DNA from: Thermocaproicibacter sp002410755
GTDB lineage: Bacteria > Bacillota > Clostridia > Oscillospirales > Acutalibacteraceae
Direction of reading: 5' to 3'
Length of the DNA: 64,000 nt
NCBI GenBank assembly: GCA_036839715.1
Contig: DAITDU010000007.1
Location: 7,725 to 71,724, forward strand
Shown here: positions 24,998-33,246 of the stretch, piece after piece
Numbering within the stretch: position 1 is the first letter of the stretch
Layout: each line of letters starts with the position of its first letter
Made by a program: the position numbers and the translations under genes
Notes under the pieces: generated by a model
What the model was told of the DNA's origin: nothing
The model's database searches: none
What the model saw: only the letters and a program-made list of their open reading frames with translations

Positions 24998-25875
24998 GGC
25001 TTTTTTTCTTTCATCTCCCGGTACATTTCAGTATAACTTTCATGGCGCGAGTGGCTGATCTTCCCCTCCTGCACTGCTTCCAGAACAGCACAGCCCTTCT
25101 CACATGTATGGGAACAGGAAGCAAAGCGGCAGGAGCCAAGATAAGGGCGGAATTCGCGGAAACAAAGCGGCAGGTTCTCCAGCGTAACAGCGTCGGATAA
25201 GGCGCTGCCCAAAGAAGAGAAGCCCGGCGTATCCACAACATAGCCACCGCTGCCAATGGAATAAAGTTCTACCTGCCGCGTTGTGTGACGGCCGCGGCCG
25301 AGCTTCCTGCTGATTTCGCCCGTCTGAAGGTACAGCCCTCCAAACATGGCATTGAGGAGCGTTGATTTTCCTGCGCCGGAATTGCCTGTAAATGCAGTGA
25401 TTTTTCCAGCCAGTATTGACTTCACACTCTCTGTGCCTTCCCCATGCAGCGCGGAAATACAGAAGAAGCGGACCCCGCTGTTCCGGTAAATCCCGCAAAG
25501 CACGTCCGCGCTCTTCAAGTCCATTTTAGAAAATACAAGGAATGGCTCAATTCCTGCGGCTTCCGCGCCGACCAGTATTCTGTCAGTCAAAAACAGATTG
25601 GGGGATGGCTCACAGGTGGAAACGACCACTGTAAGCTGGTCAATATTTGCGACGGGCGGGCGAAAAAGAGAATTCCGGCGCGGAAGGATTTGCTCCACTG
25701 CGCCGTCTCCATTCTGGAAAATACGGATTTGCACATGGTCTCCGGCCAGAGGCGTCATGCCAAGCCTGCGGAAAATTCCGCGTGCCCGGCATTCCACAAT
25801 GCCCTGCGGAGTTTCTACATAATAGAAGCCGTCAATTCCTTTTAAAATCAGCCCCCGACGCAGTTCTTGATTCAT
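24970..25875 (-). CDS. rsgA: ribosome small subunit-dependent GTPase A
   Basis: 301 residues from the ATG at 25875 with AGGAG nine bases ahead. It is a circularly permuted GTPase acting in late 30S maturation. Order: N-terminal OB fold, G4-like FSKMDL, G1 GNSGAGKSTLLNAMFG, G3 VDTPGFSS, then the C-terminal zinc-binding cysteines in GSCRFASCSHTCEKGCAV. The start lies four bases after the prkC stop. The rpe gene that often follows rsgA is missing; thiN comes directly. Confidence 0.96.
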   Translation of the reverse strand: MNQELRRGLILKGIDGFYYVETPQGIVECRARGIFRRLGMTPLAGDHVQIRIFQNGDGAVEQILPRRNSLFRPPVANIDQLTVVVSTCEPSPNLFLTDRILVGAEAAGIEPFLVFSKMDLKSADVLCGIYRNSGVRFFCISALHGEGTESVKSILAGKITAFTGNSGAGKSTLLNAMFGGLYLQTGEISRKLGRGRHTTRQVELYSIGSGGYVVDTPGFSSLGSALSDAVTLENLPLCFREFRPYLGSCRFASCSHTCEKGCAVLEAVQEGKISHSRHESYTEMYREMKEKKPWMKKEKSV

Positions 25876-25879
25876 AATC

Positions 25880-27928
25880 TCAGTCTCCTGCCCCTTGGCC
25901 GCCGCCGTTTGGCTGCTGTCCATTGGATTTCGGTTTGGCAGGGGTATAAGTTCCATCCTCGGATGTGATTCTCTCGGTTTGTCCCGTATCAAAATTGAGG
26001 GTGTATACTCGGTATTTCTGCTCTTTATTGTTGCCGTTGTCCAGCGTCACGGTAAGCTTGCACGTCTTCGTTATACCACTAAACGTAAGGGTTTGCATTC
26101 CATTATTATATGATGGATTGACAGTCTGCGGTTTGTTGTCGAAAGCGCCATCAATATAGCATCTCATAATAATCTTCTCGTTGACATTCTTCGGCAGGTC
26201 AACATAGACCTCGAAAGTCTTCGGGGTGACTTCGCCGGAACTCAGGATAAGATTGACTTTTGTGCCTTTCGCGACCTTGACACCATTGAGGGGGTCGGTG
26301 GAAATCACGGTATCTTTTGTCTTGCCGGTATCATTTTGATAGGTCTTGCTTCCGACCGTAAGGCCAGCGGCAATAATTTTTGCTTCAGCGTCCGAATCTG
26401 AACGGCCGGCAACATCCGGCACGGCAATCGTCTGGTCCAGCTTTCCGGAACTGACATAGACCTTGATTTCCGAGCCTTTCGCGACCTGAGTCCCGGCCGC
26501 GGGGTCTGTGCTGACAACATTGCCCTGAGAAACATCATCGTCTACAACAGCATTAACCTTTGGCACCAGGCCAAGGCTTTCCAGCGCTTTAACCGCATCG
26601 TCCTGCGTCTTGTTAGAAATATCGGGAACCTGTATTGGTTCACCGCCTTTACTGACAATCAGTGTTACATCAGCGTTAGATTTCACTGTTTGGCCAGCTT
26701 TGGGTGTCTGGTTAATAATGATGCCTGCAGCATGGTCGGAATCACTTTTCTCCTCTTTGTGGAACGTGAAGGAGTAGGGAGAACTGACAGTACTGACTAC
26801 TTCAGAATAGCTCTTTCCAACATAACTCGGCATTGGGATATCTTTTGGTGCTTGGCTCTGCTTTTTCTGGAAAGCCATAACGCCAAGTGCAACAAGCGCA
26901 ATTAGGAATGCTGCCGCAATTCCTGCAATGACAAGCACAGCCACCGGTTTTTTCTTTTTCCGCGGCATGCGGTTTTCTTCTTCAACATAACTGTAATTAT
27001 CATTGTAAAGCGGCTGCTCTGTGTTTTTTACCGAATCAATCGCATCGATATATTTAGTCGGTTTCTCGTCAATAAAACATTTATACTGGAAACGCGCACT
27101 GGGATTCCGGCGGAATTCTTCAATATCCCGCAGCATTTCTGCTGCCGACTGGTAGCGCTGAGCCGGATCCTTCTGCATGGCCTTCAGGGTAATCTCCTCA
27201 AGGCCTTCCGGGATAGCAGGGTCAATCTCCCGCAGGGGCTTCGGGTCGGTCTGAAGCTGCATGATAGCAACGGAAACCGCATTGTCTGCCTCAAAGGGGA
27301 GCCGTCCAGTCAGCATCTCATACAGCATGACGCCAACAGAATAAATGTCCGTTTTTTCGTCGGTGTAATCGCCACGCGCCTGTTCCGGTGCAATATAGTA
27401 AACTGATCCGATTGCCTTTTCCGTCATGGTGCGGGTTTCATTGTGAGAAAAGCGTGCAATGCCAAAGTCTGTTACCTTAATCGTACCATCCTGAAGCAGC
27501 ATGATATTCTGCGGCTTAATGTCACGGTGGACAATCCCCTTACTGTGGGCATGTTCCAAAGCTCGGAGAATCTGAACAACAAAGTGGATTGCTTCTTTCC
27601 ACTTAATCTGCTTCTGCTGATCCAGGTATTCTTTCAGTGTGATGCCGTCAATATACTCTTCAACAATATACTGAATGCGGTCACCAATGCTGACATCATA
27701 GACTTTCACAATGTTGGGATGGGAAAGCATTGCAATTGCCTTGGATTCATTGCGGAAACGGCGGAGAAACTCCGCATTCTGGGAATATTCGCCTTTGAGG
27801 ATCTTCACGGCAACTGTGCGGTCATCAATGGTGTCATATGCACGGTAAACCACTGCCATTCCGCCTACACCAATGACTTCGTGGAGTTCATAACGCCCAT
27901 CCAGGCGTTTCCCCGTATATTGATCCAT
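25880..27928 (-). CDS. prkC: serine/threonine protein kinase with PASTA domains
   Basis: 682 residues. The N-terminal kinase domain (about 10-270) has GVGGMAVVYRA, VAVKIL and HRDIKPQNIM with the catalytic Asp, DFG and the activation loop before YIAPEQ. A single membrane segment is at about 332-352, followed outside by three PASTA repeats (about 360-565) that bind muropeptides, and a Lys/Asn-rich tail ending QQPNGGGQGAGD. It senses cell-wall fragments; Bacillus PrkC triggers spore germination. Paired with the phosphatase gene 12 bases upstream. Confidence 0.97.
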   Translation of the reverse strand: MDQYTGKRLDGRYELHEVIGVGGMAVVYRAYDTIDDRTVAVKILKGEYSQNAEFLRRFRNESKAIAMLSHPNIVKVYDVSIGDRIQYIVEEYIDGITLKEYLDQQKQIKWKEAIHFVVQILRALEHAHSKGIVHRDIKPQNIMLLQDGTIKVTDFGIARFSHNETRTMTEKAIGSVYYIAPEQARGDYTDEKTDIYSVGVMLYEMLTGRLPFEADNAVSVAIMQLQTDPKPLREIDPAIPEGLEEITLKAMQKDPAQRYQSAAEMLRDIEEFRRNPSARFQYKCFIDEKPTKYIDAIDSVKNTEQPLYNDNYSYVEEENRMPRKKKKPVAVLVIAGIAAAFLIALVALGVMAFQKKQSQAPKDIPMPSYVGKSYSEVVSTVSSPYSFTFHKEEKSDSDHAAGIIINQTPKAGQTVKSNADVTLIVSKGGEPIQVPDISNKTQDDAVKALESLGLVPKVNAVVDDDVSQGNVVSTDPAAGTQVAKGSEIKVYVSSGKLDQTIAVPDVAGRSDSDAEAKIIAAGLTVGSKTYQNDTGKTKDTVISTDPLNGVKVAKGTKVNLILSSGEVTPKTFEVYVDLPKNVNEKIIMRCYIDGAFDNKPQTVNPSYNNGMQTLTFSGITKTCKLTVTLDNGNNKEQKYRVYTLNFDTGQTERITSEDGTYTPAKPKSNGQQPNGGGQGAGD

Positions 27929-27940
27929 GTTATCAACTCC

Positions 27941-28681
27941 TTAACCGGCTTGATCTTCCAAAACGACGACGGTAATATTGTCTCCTCCACCTGCTTCTTT
28001 TGCAAGAGAAATAAGCTTTTCTGTCATTTCATTTCCATTTAGCTCCTGTGAAAGTTCCAGAATTTTACTTTCATCCACATAATTGGTCAGGCCATCGGTA
28101 CAGATGAGAAGCCTGCCGCCCTTCGGCGCAGGCGTTTCACTGTAATCAATCCGCAGGGAAACTTCCACGCCGAGCGCACGCGTAATGATGTTCTTCTGAG
28201 GATGTGTCTTTGCCTGCTGGGCCGTTATATCGCCTTTCTCCACCATCTCCTGAACCATAGAATGGTCAGTTGTCAGTTGGCGAATTTCACCGTCCGATAA
28301 AAGGTAAGCCCTGCTGTCGCCTGCGTGGGCAACATGAATGACGGCGTCCGAAACAATCGCCGTAACTACGGTAGTTCCCATTCCTGCAAGGCTGGAATTA
28401 CTGCCTGCTACCTGATGAACCGATCGGTTGGCATTTGAAATTGCCATGGCAATCAAGCTGCGGATTGCCTCACTGTCCATACCTTCATGGTAGCCTGTGA
28501 GAAGTGTTTCGGAAATTTTCTCCACAGCAATGCTGCTGGCAACATTTCCTCCTTTAACACCCCCCATGCCGTCACAGACAACAGCCCATGCAGCATGGTG
28601 CGAAAAGATGCCGCACCGACATGCGTCTTCATTGGACTTCCGAACCAAGCCGATGTCACTTTTGCTGAACACCTTAATCAT
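27941..28681 (-). CDS. stp: PP2C-family protein phosphatase
   Basis: 246 residues (PrpC/Stp1 type). Metal-binding aspartates are in VCDGMGG (about residue 36), AHAGDSRAYL (about 120), ICTDGLT (about 190) and GGGDNITVVV at the end. It removes phosphates placed by PrkC. Its start overlaps the end of rlmN by eight bases. Confidence 0.96.
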   Translation of the reverse strand: MIKVFSKSDIGLVRKSNEDACRCGIFSHHAAWAVVCDGMGGVKGGNVASSIAVEKISETLLTGYHEGMDSEAIRSLIAMAISNANRSVHQVAGSNSSLAGMGTTVVTAIVSDAVIHVAHAGDSRAYLLSDGEIRQLTTDHSMVQEMVEKGDITAQQAKTHPQKNIITRALGVEVSLRIDYSETPAPKGGRLLICTDGLTNYVDESKILELSQELNGNEMTEKLISLAKEAGGGDNITVVVLEDQAG

Positions 28682-29717
28682 GGACGGTCTCCCCCATATA
28701 TCTGCGCCTTAGTTGGCCGCAGGAAGCGTCAATATCGGCGCCGAGAGTCCTGCGAACCGTGGCGTTAACTCCCGCCGCAGCAAGTGTCCTCAAAAATTGC
28801 TGCATTGCCGCGGGGGTGCTCTTCCGGAAAGGTAAACCTTTTACACTGTTAACCGGGATGAGGTTTACATGGCACATAATGCCGCGTAGCCGCCGGGCAA
28901 GCTCCCGCGCACAGTCGCGGTTGTCGTTTACCCCGCCGATCATGGCGTATTCAAATGAAATGCGGCGTCCGGTTCGGCTCTGATAATACCGGCAAGCCGT
29001 CAGAAGCTCCTCAATCCCCCAGCGCCGGTTCACAGGCATCAGCCGTGAACGGATTTCATCATTGGGGGCATGGAGCGAGACAGACAGGGTAAGCTGATAT
29101 TTTTTCTCCGCGAGGTCGTAGATTCTATTTACAATCCCGCAGGTGGAAAGTGAGATATGACGCATTCCAACATTCATTCCCTCTTCCGAAGAAACAAGGT
29201 CGAGGAATCGCAGGACATTTTCATAGTTGTCAAGCGGTTCGCCCATTCCCATCAGCACAATGTTGGAAATGCGGACTCCGGCATCCTTTTGGGCGGCCTG
29301 TACCTGTGAAAGAATTTCAGACGCAGCAAGGTTACGGGCATAACCGCTTTTCCCTGTTGCGCAGAACACACAGCCCATCCTGCATCCCACCTGTGAAGAA
29401 ACGCAGACAGTACGCCCATGCTCATAGTGCATCAGGACGCTTTCCACAAGCTGCCCGTCCGGCATACGGAAAAGATACTTGACCGTATCATCAAGTTTTG
29501 AGCAGTATTTCCGCTCAATTTCCGCCGAAGCAATGAAATATCTGTCAGAAAGCTCCCTGCGCAGGTCTTTCGGCAAATCAGACATTTCATCGAAGCTGTG
29601 TACCCCGCGGGCCAGCCAGCGGTAAACCTGCCTTGCATGATAAGCAGGCAACCCGGCTTCGCGGAACTGCACATCCAGCTCGGCTGGCGTCATGGATTTG
29701 ATGTCAATTTGGCTCAA
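28674..29717 (-). CDS. rlmN: 23S rRNA and tRNA adenine C2 methyltransferase
   Basis: 347 residues from a TTG start with AGGGTGATA ahead. A radical SAM enzyme that methylates A2503 of 23S rRNA and A37 of some tRNAs. The cluster motif is CRMGCVFC (about residue 110). The catalytic resolving cysteine is near the C-terminus (ASCGQL). ILMGMGEPLDN is the family block. Confidence 0.97.
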   Translation of the reverse strand: MSQIDIKSMTPAELDVQFREAGLPAYHARQVYRWLARGVHSFDEMSDLPKDLRRELSDRYFIASAEIERKYCSKLDDTVKYLFRMPDGQLVESVLMHYEHGRTVCVSSQVGCRMGCVFCATGKSGYARNLAASEILSQVQAAQKDAGVRISNIVLMGMGEPLDNYENVLRFLDLVSSEEGMNVGMRHISLSTCGIVNRIYDLAEKKYQLTLSVSLHAPNDEIRSRLMPVNRRWGIEELLTACRYYQSRTGRRISFEYAMIGGVNDNRDCARELARRLRGIMCHVNLIPVNSVKGLPFRKSTPAAMQQFLRTLAAAGVNATVRRTLGADIDASCGQLRRRYMGETVHD

Positions 29718-29726
29718 AATATCACC

Positions 29727-31064
29727 CTATTCTTTCCGGAAAGCTGAAAGGAAAAATCCGTCCGAACCGCCCGCGCACGGAAAAAGTGTCAGCTGATTTT
29801 CAGGTTCCTGGAACCGACGGGCAATACCTTCCGGCAAGTGCAGAGAAAGTGGTTGAAAATTTCTGTTTTCTTCCCGGAATTTTTCCGCCACATCTCCGTT
29901 TTCTGCGGGATTCAAGGTACAGGTGGAGTAAACGAGCACTCCTCCCGCTTTTACCAGGCCAGAGGATTTACAAAGAATACGGTACTGCAAATCCGGCAGA
30001 CTGTCAATACTTGCCGGAAATTTGTAACGGATTTCCGGCTTCCGGCGAATGACACCAAGTCCGGAACATGGAACATCACACAGAACACTCTCAGCTGACG
30101 GCGGGCTTTTTTTCGGCTCAGCAGCATCGCGGACAAAAGCCCTGATAATGGAAAGTCCCATCCGTTCTGCGCCTTTCCGGATCAGCGCAACACGAGCCGG
30201 ATAAAGGTCAAACGCGTCCACTCTGCCACGGTTCCCCATCCGTTCCGCAAGGGTAAACGTCTTGCCTCCGGGTGCAGCGCAGACATCCAGCACATGTTCT
30301 CCTGGCTGAGGAGCAAGGGCCCGGCAGCAAAGCTGAGAAGAAATATCCTGTACATGGAAAAGCCCTTCTGCATAGCAAGAAGTCCGGCGGAGATTTCCCG
30401 CATTGCTTTTCACCCGGAGTGCATCTTCCGGCCATGGGGCAGGCTCTGCCTCAATGCCTTCCCCGCGAAGTCTTTCTATTAGTTGTTGCTCCGATATGCG
30501 GGTATTATTCACCCTCAGGAAAACATCTGCCTGCGACGTTGCCCCTTTCAAGATTGAATCCGTAAGTTCCTTCCCGTAGCTTTTCTGCCAGAACTCAATC
30601 AGCGGCACAGGGCAGGAAAAAAAGATACTGCGCCAGAGAAGGGGTTCTGCAGAGCGGTCCGGGGGTTTAACTTTCTCTGGCTCCCGCAGCATACTGCGGA
30701 GCACGGCATTGACAAATCCTGCTGCGTGAAATGCACCATTTTCCTTTGCAAGCTTGACGCTTTCATTGACCGCAGCGGAAGGTGGGATTTTTGTAAGGTA
30801 CCGGATTTGGTACGCCCCCATCCTCAGGATTTCCCGCACAGAAGGGGAAAGCTTTTCAACCGGCCTTTTTGAGTAGAAACCAAGAATATAGTCAAGCGCA
30901 ATGCGCCGTTCCAGGACACCATAAAAAATTGCCGCAGTAAGGGACCGGTCAAGCGGAGAAAGCGAAGCCGCGTTGAGGACGGAATCCAGCACAAGGTTTG
31001 AGTAGCCTTTCCCCGTCTCTACATGAAGCAGCGCTTTCAGCGCGGCCGAGCGTGCGCCCGCCAT
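29727..31064 (-). CDS. rsmB: 16S rRNA cytosine-967 C5 methyltransferase
   Basis: 445 residues. The N-terminal 140 residues are the NusB-like RNA-binding domain; the C-terminal Rossmann domain has DVCAAPGGKTFTLAE (SAM site), CDVPCSGLGV with the release cysteine and STCTLNPAEN with the catalytic cysteine. The start overlaps the yugP stop by one base (TGATG type). Confidence 0.96.
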   Translation of the reverse strand: MAGARSAALKALLHVETGKGYSNLVLDSVLNAASLSPLDRSLTAAIFYGVLERRIALDYILGFYSKRPVEKLSPSVREILRMGAYQIRYLTKIPPSAAVNESVKLAKENGAFHAAGFVNAVLRSMLREPEKVKPPDRSAEPLLWRSIFFSCPVPLIEFWQKSYGKELTDSILKGATSQADVFLRVNNTRISEQQLIERLRGEGIEAEPAPWPEDALRVKSNAGNLRRTSCYAEGLFHVQDISSQLCCRALAPQPGEHVLDVCAAPGGKTFTLAERMGNRGRVDAFDLYPARVALIRKGAERMGLSIIRAFVRDAAEPKKSPPSAESVLCDVPCSGLGVIRRKPEIRYKFPASIDSLPDLQYRILCKSSGLVKAGGVLVYSTCTLNPAENGDVAEKFREENRNFQPLSLHLPEGIARRFQEPENQLTLFPCAGGSDGFFLSAFRKE

Positions 31065-31765
31065 CAGTTCCGTCCGCGCCGGTTGCCTGCAAGAGCCAGA
31101 AAGCGCAGCAGGTAAAGCAGCGACGCGAAGGTTGCGGCAAGGTAGGTCATTGCCGCAGCCATAAGGACTTGTTTTGCCCCATCCAGCTCGTCCGGCGCAA
31201 GGATTCCCGTTTCGCTCAGGGCTGTGACCGCGCGGCGGCTTGCGTTGATTTCAACTGGGAGTGTAGCAAGTTCAAACAGAACAATAAGGCCATAAAGGGC
31301 AATCCCCACATCTACCAGAAAATCATACTGAATCGGAAGCAAAAGGCCGATAAAGATAAGCGGTATGGAAAGCCGTGAGCCAAAATTCGTGACAGGTACC
31401 AAAGCAGTGCGAATCCGGTTTGGCAGATAGCCGACGGCATCCTGAATTGAGTGTCCGGCCTCATGCGCCGCCACCCCGACTGCCGCAATGGAAGTAGAAC
31501 CATACACATCCCGCGAAAGGCTGATTACACCGCCCCTCGGGTCGAAATTGTCCGTTAGGCTTCCCGGAATAGAGCGGATGGTCACTGAAGCACCGCCAAA
31601 GCGTGCCACGGCATCCGCTGCCTGCGCGCCCGTCAGGCCACGCATCGTTGGGACACGGGAATAGCGGCGGAATGCCGAGTTCACACGGATTTGTGCAATC
31701 ATGGTTACAATCAGGGCAGGGACGATATAGAGGAAATAGGTATAGTCAAAGTAATAAAGTCCCAT
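31064..31765 (-). CDS. yugP: membrane zinc metallopeptidase, YugP family
   Basis: 233 residues. HEAGHSIQ at about residue 98 is the zinc-binding HExxH-like motif of DUF2262/Peptidase_Mprotease families; hydrophobic segments lie at the N-terminus (about 5-20), 120-165 and 195-225. It is often found beside fmt and rsmB in clostridia. Physiological substrates are not known. Confidence 0.88.
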   Translation of the reverse strand: MGLYYFDYTYFLYIVPALIVTMIAQIRVNSAFRRYSRVPTMRGLTGAQAADAVARFGGASVTIRSIPGSLTDNFDPRGGVISLSRDVYGSTSIAAVGVAAHEAGHSIQDAVGYLPNRIRTALVPVTNFGSRLSIPLIFIGLLLPIQYDFLVDVGIALYGLIVLFELATLPVEINASRRAVTALSETGILAPDELDGAKQVLMAAAMTYLAATFASLLYLLRFLALAGNRRGRN

Positions 31766-31789
31766 TTTTAAAAAATCACCTCCGCGATT

Positions 31790-32713
31790 TCAGGCCATTT
31801 TCAGCCCGCGTACGGCATGGCCGCAGAGGAACTCTCTGCCACTCATGCGCCTGCCGCCCTCGGCCTGGACTTCAAGCAGTTCAAGAACCGTTCCTCCGCC
31901 GCAGCAGACAGCAAAACCATCCCTCTGAGGGAAAATAAAGCCCGGTTCCCCGCTTTCCTCCGCGGCAAGACGCGAACGGTAAATTTTTATCCGATGACCG
32001 GAAACCACCGCACTTGCCGCCGGCCATGGATACAGGCCGCGGACTTGGTTATGAATTTCCTGTGCAGGGCGGTTCCAGTCAATCGGGGACATCTTTTTTG
32101 AAATCAGAGAAACATAAGTTGCCCTGCTGCTGTCCTGTTTTTGGGGCATTACTGTCCCATTTTTTACTGCTGCAAGTGTGCGGATCAGCAAATCCGCCCC
32201 AAAGTGGGAAAGCCGCTCTGTCAGTTCCGGAGTTGTCTCCTCTGGACCAATGGGTGTTGCGCGCTCAAAGAGGATATCCCCTTCATCACAGGCTTCCCCC
32301 ATCATCATGGTAGTAACACCGGTTTCAGCATCCCCATTCAAAATTGCAGCCTGAACGGGTGATGCACCGCGGTATTTTGGCAGGAGCGATGCATGGACAT
32401 TGATGCAGCCGTATTTTGGAATATCAAGGATCGCTTTTGGAAGAATTTTCTTATAAGCCGCAACGACAATGACATCCGGTTTCAGGGCCGCAATGCATTC
32501 CGCTTCCGCTGTGCTCTTCAGAGAAGTCGGCTGAAATACGGTGATGCCCGCTTTTCCAGCTGCTTTTTTTACCGGTGGCGGGACAAGCAGCATTTTCCGG
32601 CCCTGAGGTTTATCCGGCTGAGTGAAAGCAGCCGCAACTTCATGGCCAGCGCTAACAAGGGCAAGCAATGGTGGAACCGCGAACTCCGGCGTTCCCATAA
32701 AAACAACGCGCAT
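31790..32713 (-). CDS. fmt: methionyl-tRNA formyltransferase
   Basis: 307 residues. It formylates initiator Met-tRNA using 10-formyltetrahydrofolate. The N-terminal formyltransferase fold has the catalytic block INVHASLLPKYRGASP with Asn, His and downstream Asp; the C-terminal OB-like domain starts near residue 205. Its ATG directly abuts the def stop. Confidence 0.97.
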   Translation of the reverse strand: MRVVFMGTPEFAVPPLLALVSAGHEVAAAFTQPDKPQGRKMLLVPPPVKKAAGKAGITVFQPTSLKSTAEAECIAALKPDVIVVAAYKKILPKAILDIPKYGCINVHASLLPKYRGASPVQAAILNGDAETGVTTMMMGEACDEGDILFERATPIGPEETTPELTERLSHFGADLLIRTLAAVKNGTVMPQKQDSSRATYVSLISKKMSPIDWNRPAQEIHNQVRGLYPWPAASAVVSGHRIKIYRSRLAAEESGEPGFIFPQRDGFAVCCGGGTVLELLEVQAEGGRRMSGREFLCGHAVRGLKMA

Positions 32714-33223
32714 TCATTTTCTCTCCGTTTCTGTCGGAGCGGACATCTTTTCAACTTCTTCATCCGTCAGCATCCGGATAACATGGCTGAGGAAAAGGTG
32801 ACCGTCCAGATGATCAATTTCATGGCAGGAAACCGTAGCAAGCAAATCCTCGCCATCATATTCAAAAGTTTTTCCGTTTCTGTCTTGCGCACGCACCCGA
32901 ACATGCTTGGGGCGTTTTGTAATTCCCCATTTCCCGGGCACAGAAAGGCAGCCTTCCATGCTCTCCTGCTCTCCGTCGGATTCAAGGATAGCGGGGTTGA
33001 CAAGCTCACGCACCCCTGTTCCGTCATAGGTATCAATCACAACAACACGGCGCAGAATGCCAACCTGAATTGCTGCAAGGCCGACACCGTCGGCAGTGTG
33101 AAGTGTCTCAGTCATATCATCAAGCAGTTCACCGAGACGCCTGTCGAATTTGTCTACCGGGCGGCAAGTCTTTGCGAGGAAGTCACCGTCCCGGTCCTGT
33201 GTTAAAATGTTACGGATCGCCAA
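32714..33223 (-). CDS. def: peptide deformylase
   Basis: 169 residues. It removes the N-formyl group from nascent proteins. All three metal-site motifs are present: GVGLAAIQVG, EGCLSVPG and HEIDHLDG. It pairs functionally and physically with fmt. Confidence 0.97.
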   Translation of the reverse strand: MAIRNILTQDRDGDFLAKTCRPVDKFDRRLGELLDDMTETLHTADGVGLAAIQVGILRRVVVIDTYDGTGVRELVNPAILESDGEQESMEGCLSVPGKWGITKRPKHVRVRAQDRNGKTFEYDGEDLLATVSCHEIDHLDGHLFLSHVIRMLTDEEVEKMSAPTETERK

Positions 33224-33246
33224 TTTAATTCCTCCAGTTCAAATTA